From: Oncomelania hupensis
Lineage: Eukaryota > Mollusca > Gastropoda > Littorinimorpha > Pomatiopsidae
Reading direction: 5' to 3'
Assembly: GCA_036898135.1 (NCBI GenBank)
Contig: CM072527.1
Location: 36,362,713 to 36,426,712, forward strand
Length of the DNA stretch: 64,000 nucleotides
Shown here: one piece after another, positions 43,387 through 53,948 of the stretch
Numbering within the stretch: position 1 is the first letter of the stretch
How the letters are laid out: every line of letters starts with the position of its first letter
Notes under the pieces: model-generated
Seen by the model: the letters and a program-made list of their open reading frames with translations, nothing else
Databases searched by the model: none
What the model was told of the DNA's origin: nothing
Made by a program: the position numbers and the translations under genes

Positions 43387-45030
43387 GATAAGATAAGATA
43401 AGAATATTTATTTACCAAGTAAAAAACGTTACAAGGATTTTGGTGTGGCATGGCGACAGTGAAATACACCCTTTCTTGCACAGTCATTCATCGTGTCATA
43501 CACTTCATTGGCCTATAACATGTATACAGCACTAAAGGATAGGTAACCACAGTAACATACATCACTCATCAGTCATATAAAGTTATGGAGTAAAACACAC
43601 CCTGCAGGTAAAACAAAATACAGCATTAAAACAATTTAACAGCATTAAATAAAATGAAAATTATTAAGAATGTTAGGCTTCACATCCAAATCTACACACA
43701 CAACACACCACACACACACACACACGCACACACACACAGCATAGCATACTCGTACTCCTATTTCACAAAGGTACAAATCAAGCAATGGTTGTGAGTTTTC
43801 AGTTTATACAGATCATTCCATGTTTGGTGATGTACTGAGGACAGCGTCAGGGAAGAAACTGTTTCTGAATCGAGAAGTTCTGGCTCTTAAAGCGCGGAAC
43901 CGACGGCCAGAGGGCAGAGGCTCGAAGACTATTGTGTGAGGATGTCGCAGACTGTCTTTTCCGTTTTCCGTTCGCGAAAATGGAGGCGACAGATGGTCGC
44001 AACCAGCTATTTTCTCTATTCTGTGCTCGAGCTGTCTTTTCTAGCGGGTGCGCCCACCAGACAGTGAGCGAAGCACAAAATTCTCTATCACGCGCGAACT
44101 GTGCCCATAATTTACTAGACATACCGCACTCTCGCAGCGCGGCGATACAACTAGTGGAGACGCTGTATGGCACTTCCAGTAGAGAGGTGTCACTCTAATT
44201 CGAATGAACGAACAGAATACCCAACGATGCTCACGGAACCTTTATTCGGCGAACGATTAAGTCCCCACGACCAGTCAACGCCAGCCCCCAGCTCGCTTCC
44301 AACCTATCTTCGAACCTGAGGTCCGTCTCAGAGATCAGACCTTCGAGGTAGTGTCTGGAAAATTTTGTTTTTCACAAACGGGTGTTGGAGATGAACAGTA
44401 GTGTTTAGGTATTTTGGAGAGAAGAAGTTGGGAAAAGAAAGGTGATTATTGTAGGGGAGAGTGTGAGTCTGAGTGTTAGAGAGGCAAGATGAGAGGGGAT
44501 CTGTTTGAGGAGTCTAAAAAGTTTGAAGAATCAGTGACAGATAGAGAGAGGATATCGAGGAGAAATCTTCTGTTGTCAAAAAAGATGATCGTGTTGAAAG
44601 CATCGTGAGTAGTCGAGTAAAAACAAAAACTCTGGCATAGGTACGTGGCTCAATCCAGGATGGAAGTGCAGCGCGGATCTGATCACTCTGTTCGCTTCTA
44701 CAAAAGGTGGGGCAACTGTCTTGAGTGAGGCAAGCAAGTCCCGTGGAGGACCTTATCCAGGTACAGAAGCTGCTCCACCTTCACACAGGCGGTCGCGGGA
44801 GTGTTCAGCTGCTGTGGACCTTCATCTCTTAGGGGGTAGAACGGACGACTTGAAGCACCGCGGCACGGACAAGGGAGTGTTTAAATGTCTGCTTCAAGTT
44901 TATAGGAGCGAGCTGGTCAGCACAGGCCCGCGACAGTAGCACTTGGTGACAGTTAGCGTCCTGGTTTCTCTTGTCGCTCTTCGCTCTAATGAACTCCTCT
45001 CGCCTATACTTAAGGCGGGACACAGCCGGT
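43387..45030 (-). mobile_element. LINE 3' part, minus strand
   Basis: The 3' tail is (TTATC)n on the minus strand (plus GATAAGATAAGATAAG at 43387). Near 43850-43925 the minus strand reads RRFRALRARTSRFRNSFFPD, a motif typical of the last part of some LINE-encoded proteins. Further upstream, frames are broken and I cannot find an RT core. The upstream limit is a guess. Confidence 0.6.
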
Positions 45031-45682
45031 TAGAAGAATAGAGGTAGAGGTTAAGGCGTTCTTCTGAAAACTGCTTTAAAGGTTTTATTGTTTAACCTTC
45101 CGGAAGATCTGACGTAGCGATCAACATGAGCCATCTCCTTGTAGCCAGTTGCAGAGAACCTATGTAGTAGATATCTTCCTGTAGTCGCCTTCGTCTAATT
45201 CACATAGGCAGCGGATGTGGATAGGTCGCGCAGTGGCCTTCTTTACAGTAGTTTTACCCAAATAACCCCACATAAATCTGGTAAATAGAGCCATTCGTGG
45301 GTTAATTATATTGAATGTTTATGCAAGGTCTAAAATGGTCTTGACCTTCATTATTAACGCAAAAACGGAACAAATATGAACGATCAATCTATCATCTCTA
45401 AATGCAACAAGTTTCAACTTTATATCTGCCATAGTTTAGGGTCTAGGTCACTTCAAATTACCCCCATACTAACTGACTTTGGATAGCTCCAGTGACCTTG
45501 ACCTTTAAGTGAGGTTTACCAAATGTGCAAAGTATGTGTGTCTCATTGATATCTATCATGCCTCGTGGGGGGGGGGATGTTGGGAGAGGGTGGGGTGTAG
45601 GAAGCGGATGAGTACATGGACTCACATGTGAGTCCATAATATCCTATCCATCTTGATATTAAAAGTCTTTGATTATTAATCC
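45031..45682. other. No gene recognised
   Basis: Contains two TGACCTTGACC-type motifs (near 45490) and a G run near 45567. Nothing coding. Confidence 0.5.
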
Positions 45683-45726
45683 TCTCTCTCTCTTTCTTTC
45701 ACTCTCTCTGTCTCTCTCTCTGTCTC

Positions 45727-45775
<49 letters not shown>
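45683..45775 (+). repeat. (CT)n microsatellite
   Basis: A long CTCTCT run with regular GT interruptions in its first half. Confidence 0.95.
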
Positions 45776-45776
<1 letters not shown>

Positions 45777-46154
45777 ACTTTCTGTATGATTGTAAGAACA
45801 TGGATCCTTGAAAAACTGTCGTGTATTATAGTACAGGCCACATACATATTGTCCACATACACATGTACAAGGAGATTTTTAATGCACCGTCCATCTGCAT
45901 GTAAACATTCAAAACAGCGAAATTCTATTGTAATAGCAACATAACTTTGAAAGTAGATAATGATGATGGTATTTACAGTAACTAAAACTTATGGACAATG
46001 ACACTATCACACACACGCTAGTAGTATGTTATATAAACTATATACATGCTTGGGCAATTCTCACATGCTGTCATCTTTTTCACTAGACCAGTCACCTACC
46101 TTTTCTCTTAAAAACTCTTCCAAAACTCCTCAGTTGTGTGTGAAGTCTGCTGGG

Positions 46155-47517
46155 TGTGACGACACGAGTTTCAGCATTAACAGAGAGAGCTATATTTTGT
46201 GCGAAGTTGCAACTCTCTACTGTGTAGTGTACATAGATAGCTTGACCGTTTTCTTTATTGCGTACGAAAGAATGCAGTAGCTGTAAGTCCACGTGCGTAA
46301 CGTAGTAAATAGGGGTATGTAGAATAAGAAGAGGGACACTGAACGTGAACTCGACCGGTTTACCTGTGGGCTGGGTTGCGTTTGGTAAGGCAGAGTCGAT
46401 TTGGTGCTTTTTGCGTGAGGTCAGCTTTAGTTGGAGAAGTAACCTTGTGACTGTGTGTCAAACGAGCAGTAGGTTTTCTTTTCCAAAAGGGTGCTGTAAT
46501 CATTGTTTCGAACCACCCAAGGTCTTACGCCCTCGTCGGGGTAAGAATGCCTAAAGACTGTAAAGGAGGAAAAGTAATTGCCATTATTGGAGATAAATGT
46601 AGGATTCTTTCCTAAGGTTGTGTAGTCCTCTATTGGGCACCTGCCAAGGCTCAAGGTCTTTTGAAGAATTGAGATGTCCTTATTGTGAGAATAACTAGCA
46701 AATAGCCAGAAACGAAATTAACTCTCAGGATTAACCAGTGTGTGTAACTGTGTTGTGTTGTTTCTGTGTTGGGGAGGTGTGTCACAAGCCGAGACCTAAA
46801 CGGTTGGGGCTGTATTATACTGTGTTGATACCTTGCTGATTTAGCTGTTTCTTCATTACGCCGTTACCTTCGTGCCAGATGTGCATCTGAGCTGTACCCT
46901 TTGCCTCTACAGCTGGGAAGTGAGGACGTTGATTCCACCACCATCGCCTCGTCTTGCTTCGGGACCGTGGGCGTCGCCATTTACTACAGGAACTTCACGC
47001 ACCACACCCGCGCACACACAGACTTGCACTACACGCACATAAAAACATATTTCATTTAGTTAATGTAAATCATCGATCATATTGAGTGAATAACTGCTTA
47101 GCTCCTACTGAGCTCCGAACAAATGACATTTTGAACAGTGCTTCTGATCTGCAAGCTAGCTTGGACAGTAGTTTGAATATAAAAGATTTTCAGCTCCATT
47201 TCTTTATCTGAAATTTATAGTATTTCGAATTGATTGTTTATTTATACTTTGTTGTACATTATTGTGGGAAACCTGTTGATGTTTAGTTCTGTTTTGGTTA
47301 AACAAGGGAGGTAATTGTTAGTTAATACTGGGGTGGGGGTCTTGATAGGGGTGGAGGGTGGTTTAGTGCCCCATTGTCCTGTGTATGTGTGTCGATTGTT
47401 GAATAAAAAAGTGTGATTGTTATTCTGGCATTTGTGTAAGTTTATTTTTGTTTGAGTTTCTATCTCCCCACTCGTTGCTTGAGCTGACGTCGCGGAACCC
47501 GCCCGGGTGACGTGACA
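46155..47517 (+). mobile_element. Solo LTR, 1.36-kb variant
   Basis: Starts TGTGACGACACGAGTTTCAG and ends GGTGACGTGACA, the same termini as the LTRs at 1113 and 14926. The duplication CTGGG flanks it (46150-46154 and 47518-47522). The empty-site copy reads TTGGGTCAGCTTGG at about 12780 (minus). It is closer in sequence to the 14926 LTR than to the 1113 LTR, but about 2.4 kb shorter. Confidence 0.92.
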
Positions 47518-47575
47518 CTGGGTCAGCTTGGAAATATGGACGCTTTTTGCCAAATGGTCACTAGGGCTCCCTATG

Positions 47576-47579
<4 letters not shown>

Positions 47580-47630
<51 letters not shown>

Positions 47631-47995
47631 GGATGCTATGTACGCGCCTTTCCCCAAGGCTCAAAGCGCGGCGATCTATACCAACATACACGCTCACCTG
47701 TCTCATTTACCCTCACACACACCAAATACACATACATCAATCAAACAGGTGATGTAAAGGCAGGGAGATCGCTATTACAAGACGGAAGAAAATCGAATTT
47801 TTATTTTTGAAATTTTTATATTGACTGCATCCTGTACCATTATTGAAGGGAGGGAGGAAACCGGAGTGCCCGGAGAAAACCCTCGGTGACCTCAATAGTC
47901 TCGTACCTAAGTCACATACGTTCGCCCCTTGCGGGAATCGAACCCGCGACCTTCGGCATAGGAAACCGGCGACTTATCCACTGCGCCACGAGGCC
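47580..47995 (-). mobile_element. Full-length tRNA-Arg-derived SINE
   Basis: On the minus strand: a tRNA-like head (47994-47923), a ~290-bp body and a (TTA)n tail (plus-strand ATA run 47580-47630). The 7-bp duplication ATGATAT lies at 47573-47579 and 47996-48002; the empty site is at about 12715. The body holds a GGAAACCGGAGTGCCCGGAG-like block (47858-47877 on the plus strand), which resembles conserved central domains of marine-animal SINEs. The end before the tail, GGCGCGTACATAGCATCC, resembles the 3' end of the LINE at 30939-34890. Confidence 0.88.
47923..47994 (-). tRNA. tRNA-Arg(CCT)-like head of a SINE
   Basis: 72 bases fold as a cloverleaf with only a few mismatches. The T arm is perfect (GCGGG TTCGATT CCCGC), and the anticodon loop TTCCTAT gives CCT (Arg). 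It is the start of a SINE, so it is probably a pol III promoter rather than a working tRNA gene. Confidence 0.7.
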
Positions 47996-48039
47996 ATGAT
48001 ATGATTATTTAGCAATGTAGGCATTTTATATGTATGTGT

Positions 48040-48295
48040 TTTGTTGATATTTCATAATGTTTATATTTTATTTGTATTTTAAAGGGGTTCGATAAATTAG
48101 TGTATAACCTCAGCATCCCCTGCGTGGGATGCCTTTATTGTAAAGTGACCTGTTGGTGGAGTGCCTTCAGTGTTACACTAGGGTTGTTTCAGCTGATCTT
48201 TTATATGGATCAAGTTCAACCAAGTTGTGGTTCTGATGTTTTGGTCCTGATTCGGCTCTTTACAGTCCGCAGGACCCTGTAAGCAAGGAATAACT
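48040..48295 (+). repeat. Retroposon with 3' hairpin, second full-length-like copy
   Basis: Matches the minus strand of 10207-10500. Its 3' block (48243-48285) is GGTCCTGATTCGGCTC, AGTCCGCAGGACC and AAGCAAGGAATAAC, followed by a CTAAACAACTAAC tail. This block shares its design with the tiny retroposons and probably shows what they are 3' fragments of. Confidence 0.7.
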
Positions 48296-49814
48296 AAACA
48301 ACTAACAAATCTTCTCACATCCAGATTCGAGCGCCTGTGTCTGAGACTTTGTAAGTTGTAGGCTAAGGCCGCTCCGGTAGATGAGCTATTTGCAGGAAAT
48401 GAGAATTCCCAGACATAAATGCCTTTAAACTATATTTGGAGAACTAACTCATTGGCGTTCTACAAGTCATAAATATTTTATTGTTTTTAATATGCTAAAA
48501 AAAACATTGCTAGAAAATCGACAGAACCTCGACAGTATTATCAATAAATTTCACTAATTTATACATGACTTAATTCTACTGGCAGAAGGCCAAAGCGAGA
48601 AAGAGTGCATTAAAATATGTCAATTTATGCAGAGGTATACATTTTTTAATATGGCAATTTATGCAAAGGTATACATTTTAAATCAATAGCTCTCATGTTA
48701 AATATACAAAAATCATGGGTGAAGAGTTACACATATAATAATTTATGGAAATCATAGCTGTGGTTGCTAAGCTCTCACTGCGCATGCCCGCAAACCTAGG
48801 AAACGGGCCCTAGTTATGTTTGTTTATTTTGTACACTGTGTATTCATACGCCAAAGGGCAGATGCTAACACTTAAAAAAAAAATTAAGTTTATCGCTTTC
48901 AGAAACAACGAATAGGTCCTTTACTGACTTTCACAAGGTAAGCAACACTTGCAGTCGAAGCTTGCAACGTTGTATGTTGTTCGTTCTAGCTGTCAGCTGT
49001 CCGTCATAAGATATAGCGGAGTTTCGAGCTTTGGCAGAATGCAGGAGCCGAGGAGGTGTCCCTAATGCTGATTTCTCAGTGATATATGCACCATATTTTG
49101 ATGCATTGAATTCCCCTCTGGCCGCCGCTTTCGATCCTTCAGATCCCACACTTCCCGCTTTAAAGATTCCTTTTACCCTCAAACTGTAAGATCTCTAAAC
49201 GCCGCATCCTCCTCCAACCGCTGATCCCCCTGCCGTGCGCACGCCCTGCTTCTCCCTACATGTTCGTACATCTATATCTATATACTACAGTGACTACTAT
49301 AATTTAGAATGTTTTTGTGATCACTTTAGACTAGTCATTTGTGTTTTACTATATCTTTCTGTTTATCTGTTATTGTTGGGTATGCTGTGCGAGTGCGTGT
49401 GGTTGTGCATACATGTGTGTATTTGTGTATGTAGGTATGTGTGCGTGTGTGTAAGAGAGAGAGAGAAAGAGTAAGAGAGAGAAAGAGAGAGAGATGTTAA
49501 ATCTAAAACATTCTGCCATTGTCCAACACCAAATAATATTCCGATTGTTGTATCTATTACATGTCAATTGGCGAAATAAATTCCTGTTATCCTGTTATCC
49601 TGTTAAATGCTTTTTTGCTTATTCCGTGTCATTTTTGCTTTTTAAATCCCCTTTTCGCTCTTTACATTCCTCTTTTTGCTGGTCTTCGATCAATGGGCTC
49701 CATTACAAACGGAAATCCCCGAAGTAGTCGAGCCAAATTTTACACAGCGCATTAATAATTAATCCAATTCACCCTTTAACTGCTTCTTTTATTATGGATT
49801 TAGCTTAATTAGGC
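48296..49814. other. No gene recognised
   Basis: AT-rich in the first half. A GT-rich stretch (49385-49455) passes into a (GA)n run (about 49455-49494). No coding evidence. Confidence 0.5.
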
Positions 49815-50290
49815 TGATGTTTGTTGTGGCATGTCAGGACTCTACTACGAGGAGCGATTGACGTCACTAATGCTGCCCAGTTTGCATTAAGGTAAGTGGA
49901 TCATTTAATAAAAGTTTTTAAAACAGTGCATCATTTTTATGATCCATTAAGTACTTCTTCTCTCTTGAATTCTAATAATTTTGGTTATTACAAGTGGCCA
50001 GAATTTTAAAATTTACTACAACTTAGTAAAACATGCCCGTTCGAGCAGTTTTTTTTTTTAATAACAGAGTTGTAACCTCATGGAGTAACGTAATTGCCTG
50101 CGTGTGGATGCTAAATCACTTAATGCGTTCAAAACCTGTGTTGATAAGCTATCTAAAGATAGCATCTACTCCATTCTTTTGGAGTCAAAGGGTTCCAACG
50201 TCGACACAAAAGCCATGGGTTAAGACATATGAGGGGCAAAAGCTGTTATATCCGCTATGCCATGCTGTGCAATGATACTTTTTCTGTAAC
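49815..50290 (+). pseudogene. LINE ORF2 C-terminal fragment, second copy
   Basis: Parallel to 9930-10200 at DNA level (GGCATGTCAGGACTCT, TTAATAAAAGTTTTTAAAAC, TTTTTATGATCCATTAA). The end (50120-50290) also matches 13000-13190. Non-coding remnants. Confidence 0.75.
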
Positions 50291-50379
50291 TAGTACGTAT
50301 ATACAGCTTTCTACTTCTTAGACTTCAATACCTAATCATAGAAATAACAGTAACATATAAAATTAATCCCGTCCTAACA

Positions 50380-51720
50380 CATCCTATCCCGTACTCAAAG
50401 TTCGTTGGGGCACCACAGATGATCGTTTAACCAGCGTACTCCATATTTTTCTGTTCTCAGCAACCCTCATGGCTTCGTTCAGTGTCAAACCAGTCCATTC
50501 TTGAATGTTGTCCTCTCACTTCTTTTTCTGTCTCCCCCTTCTTCTGCCTCCTTGCACCGTGTCTTGCAGGGTGTTTTTTGCAAGGCTTGATGCTCTGGTG
50601 ACGTGGCCATACCATCGGAGTTTCAGTTTCTTCACCACTGTGAGCATGTCATCGTGTTGTCCAATGGCTTGTGTGATGGTTTATCGGGCTTCTTGGTTGG
50701 TGATGTGCTGGGTGTAGGTATTTCTCGCAGTTTATTATGTGGTTGAAAATCTGTTCAGTGGTAATTCGCCCTGCCCTAAATCCTGTTTGTCCTTCAGCTA
50801 TGATTTGTTCAGCTTGGGGTTTCAACCTGTTGAATATTATTTACAGGAGGACTTTGCTGGGATGGCTGATGAGGTTGATTGGTCCTGATTTGGCTCGGAA
50901 GAGTCCGCTGGACCTAAAGCAATAACCATGTAATGTAATGTAATGATGAGGTTGATGTTGTGGTAATTTTCACACTCCTGAAGGTTACCCTTTCTTGGGA
51001 AGAGTGATGACAAGCGACTTTGTCCATGGTGTAAGCCACTCCCCACTCTGCCAGATCTTGTTATAGATAATGGTGAGGGCGTCAGTCATCGCTTCCCTTC
51101 CGGCTTGCAGCAATTCCACGGGTATTTTGTGCACTCTCGGTGATTTTCTCTTCTTTAGTGATTGCACTGCTTCCTCAACTTCTTCTCGGAGGATTGGGAG
51201 GGTTTCTTACTCTTCTCTGTTCTGTGGACATGCTAGAACTGATGAGTCTCCGTTTGGTGTGTGGTTGTAAAGGTCAGAGCAGTACTCTGTACATCTATCA
51301 AAGACATTTTGTTCTTCTGTAAGACATATGCCAGAGTTGCTTTAGATCGTGGAGACCTTGGGCTGTTTAACATTTGTCAGCCGCTTCACAGTCTGGTAGG
51401 CATTCTTGCAGTTGTTCTTGTTCAGACTGTTCTCTATTTCTTGGCCTTGCTCTTCTATCCAGTTCTCCTTTGCTGTGCGCATGCCTTTTCGGATGTCATT
51501 GTTGATTTTTCAGTAGGCATCAGCTCCCTGTGAGGTGTTCTTTTCCTTCTCTCTTCGTTTATCACACAAGTCCAAAAGTTCAGGTGTGATCCACGGTTTC
51601 CTCTTTGGGCGGTGCTTGCCAAGGATCTCAGTGGCGGCTCGAGTTGAGAGTGGTGATCATGGTACTGACATCTACTTCACCAGCTCATTTCTGACCACGG
51701 CTGCAGCAGTTGTCAAAATC
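50380..51720 (-). pseudogene. LINE RT fragment with an internal deletion
   Basis: On the minus strand: SLKKRKSPRVHKIPVELLQAG and a TPWTKSLVITLPKKGNLQE stretch (RT fingers), then TTEQIFNHIINCEKYL, and directly afterwards the far C-terminal GRQKKKWEDNIQE-type block with the VKRSSVVP end. The whole RT palm that should lie between is absent. A tiny hairpin retroposon at 50880-50943 interrupts the finger region. It belongs to the same family as 13621-13880. Confidence 0.8.
50880..50943 (+). mobile_element. Tiny hairpin retroposon, site D
   Basis: 64 bp: TGGTCCTGATTTGGCTCGG, AAGAGTCCGCTGGACC, TAAAGCAATAACCA and (TGTAA)n. A 13-bp duplication TGATGAGGTTGAT lies at 50867-50879 and 50944-50956. Confidence 0.92.
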
Positions 51721-51879
51721 AAGTAAGTGAGCTCCAAGCAGTCATCCACACAATGCACCCCGAGATCAAAGAGCTGCACCTGATGATCAGCGATCAGTCG
51801 AGTTTGATCAAACAGCTCATCAATAAAATAGATCGTCAATCGGCATCCGCAGTGGAGGATGGCGAGCAGACAGGATCAT

Positions 51880-52380
51880 CAGTCTGCATTACATGATAAG
51901 GCTGCTGTGCGCCCTTGTCATCTCCATCTTCTATACGCTTGCGAAACATGAACCCTCACAGCAGATCTACAACAAAGAATACAATACATGGAGGTGAGGT
52001 GCTACAGAAGACTTCTGGACATTTCCTATACTCAGTACATCACCAATGACCAACTCCGACAGACCATCACACAAGCCATTGGACAACATGATGACATGCT
52101 CACAGTGGTGAAGAAACTGAAACTCCGATGGTATGGCCACATCACCAGAGCATCAAGCCCTGCAAAGACCATCCTGCAAGGCACGGTGCAAGGAGGCAGA
52201 AGAAGCTCGAAGAGGGAGACAGAAAAAGAGGTGGGATGACAACATTCGAGAACGATCTGGCTTAACACTTAGCGAAGCCATGAGGGTTGCTGAGGACAGA
52301 AAGATGGAGTACGCTGGTTAAACGATCATCTGTGGTGCCCCAGCGACCTTCAAGTTACGGGATAGGATAGGATAGGGTAG
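51880..52380 (+). pseudogene. LINE ORF2 C-terminus, plus strand
   Basis: Reads LLCALVISIF, MEVRCYRRLLDISYTQYI, AIGQHDDMLTVVKKLKLRWYG and TILQGTVQGGR, then shifts frame before KKRWDDNIRE. It ends with a (GGATA)n tail at about 52362-52381. Same family as 13621-13880 and 50380-51720, opposite in direction to the latter. Confidence 0.85.
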
Positions 52381-52439
52381 GACTTCAGGCGTTAAATTCC
52401 AATTCCTATAAAGAAAGAAAAGACATTATCATTTAAATT

Positions 52440-53035
52440 AAACACCACATTAATAATTTACTTGTAAATGGTACAAACGTAGACTTTTGTTGGATCCCCT
52501 CTCATTGTGGTTTTCGATACAATGATTGGGCAGATCGAGCTGCGAAAACGGTGCTTTACGTATAAACGCGGTTTCTTTGTCATTACCATTGGACTGTCAA
52601 GGAAGTTTGTAATTTGATAGTTCAAGAGGTCAAGAAAGGTTGTCATTTTAAACAACAGTATGATAAACATTGTGGAATCCCCAAATCTGTTACTTGCATG
52701 GCCTACCGAATTTATATGAATTCTGTGAGGACCAAATATTGTAAAATGTTGTGTGTGTTGTGTGTTTATTTGAAACACGCATAATATCAATACGACACTG
52801 TGAACGATACATTGCCTAGCAATTTAGCAAAAATAGGAGACATTAGCTTTGAAATGTGTATTCAGTTGGCAAAGGCGTTTCTATCCTCTTCAAATGGCCA
52901 GTTCATATGATGCATGATTATTAACCCTGATCGCCGTACTGCAATTTCTGTTTTTGTTCACTGTATAATTATGTAAGTTCCTTTTTTGTCTTATCATTTC
53001 GATGAAGAAGACAATAAAACAAACAAACAATGTGT
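52440..53035 (+). pseudogene. LINE RNase H fragment
   Basis: VDFCWIPSHCGF and NDWADRAAK mark the end of an RNase H domain as found in I/Nimbus-type LINEs. A C-terminal region (HCGIPKSVTCMAYRIYMNS) with stops follows, then a tail of AAACAAACAAAC. It abuts the duplicated exon 1. Confidence 0.75.
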
Positions 53036-53049
53036 TTCTTACTATTCAG

Positions 53050-53279
53050 CTTTGAGAAAAAAGACGAGAAGATGAGTGAAGCTGACGACAGTTGTTCTGA
53101 TGTTGATGACACCTCCACCACTGACGTCACTGCATCAACTGCTGAAGCTGCACAAGATGTCGTCAGCCGGCAGCAGGATGAAGGAGGGAGTAGGGATGGA
53201 GGTGGCGACAGAGAGATGGTGGAGGGCAGCCTCGCTGTAGCCATGGCTCCTCTTCATTCCACATTAATGCTGCCACCCG
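53050..53279 (+). pseudogene. Duplicate of ankyrin-gene exon 1
   Basis: About 96% like 13987-14218 by eye. ATG at 53072; donor GTCAGT kept at 53280. Two bases fewer lie upstream of the ATG than in the original, so the upstream frame differs, which supports the ATG as the true start. No exon 3 follows anywhere in the window. Confidence 0.8.
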
Positions 53280-53948
53280 GTCAGTAGCTGAAGATTCCAC
53301 ATCAACATCATCATAACTTTTAACTTTCAGATCATAAAGCTATTATCTTTTGAAAGCTGGTCAGTAGTTCAAAGTTTCAAATCAAGATCACAACGCTAAA
53401 TCAAATCATAAAGCTGTTATTTTTTGACAGCCGGTCAGTAGCTTTAGTTTTTAATATCAACATCATTATCACCATATCAAATCATAAAGCTATCATCTTT
53501 TCACAACAAGACAAAAGCTGAAGATTTCACATCAACATCATTATTATTATATCACATTGTACAGGTATAATCTTTTTGACAGCCGGTCAGTAGCTGTGGT
53601 TTTACATCAAAATCATTATAACTATACCAGATCATAAAGCTAACGTCTTTTTTGACAGCCGATAAGTAGCTGGAGATTTTACATCAACATCATTACCACT
53701 ATATGATATGGAGCGGTTATACGTTTTTCCAGAAAGTGTCAGTAGTTTTCACATCAACATCATTATCACTTTATATCAGAACTATAACCTATATTACTAC
53801 CCAGCTAGGGCCATTAATATTCACATCAACATCATTGTCACTATGTATCAGACCTGTTATATTTTACAACCCAGTCAGTAGTAGTAGTTTAAGCATTAAT
53901 CAACACTGATATCAAACTGTTAAGCAGTCATCATTTGATTTACTTCCT
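53280..53948 (+). other. Duplicated intron with a degenerate ~65-90 bp repeat
   Basis: Parallel to 14219-14740. Both hold several degenerate units with CAGTAGCTG, ACATCAACATCATTA and AGATCATAAAGCTAT. Confidence 0.75.

Larger units (their letters stand above)
46030..48060 (+). repeat. Dispersed repeat interrupted by a solo LTR and a SINE
   Basis: Blocks 46080-46154, 47518-47579 and 47996-48060 together match the minus strand of 12660-12860. The two gaps are exactly a solo LTR and a SINE, each with its own target duplication. This is the filled counterpart of the 12.7-kb locus. Confidence 0.8.

Noticed and set aside
45669..45944. 91-codon Leu/Ser-rich frame
   Set aside because: Mostly the (CT)n microsatellite.
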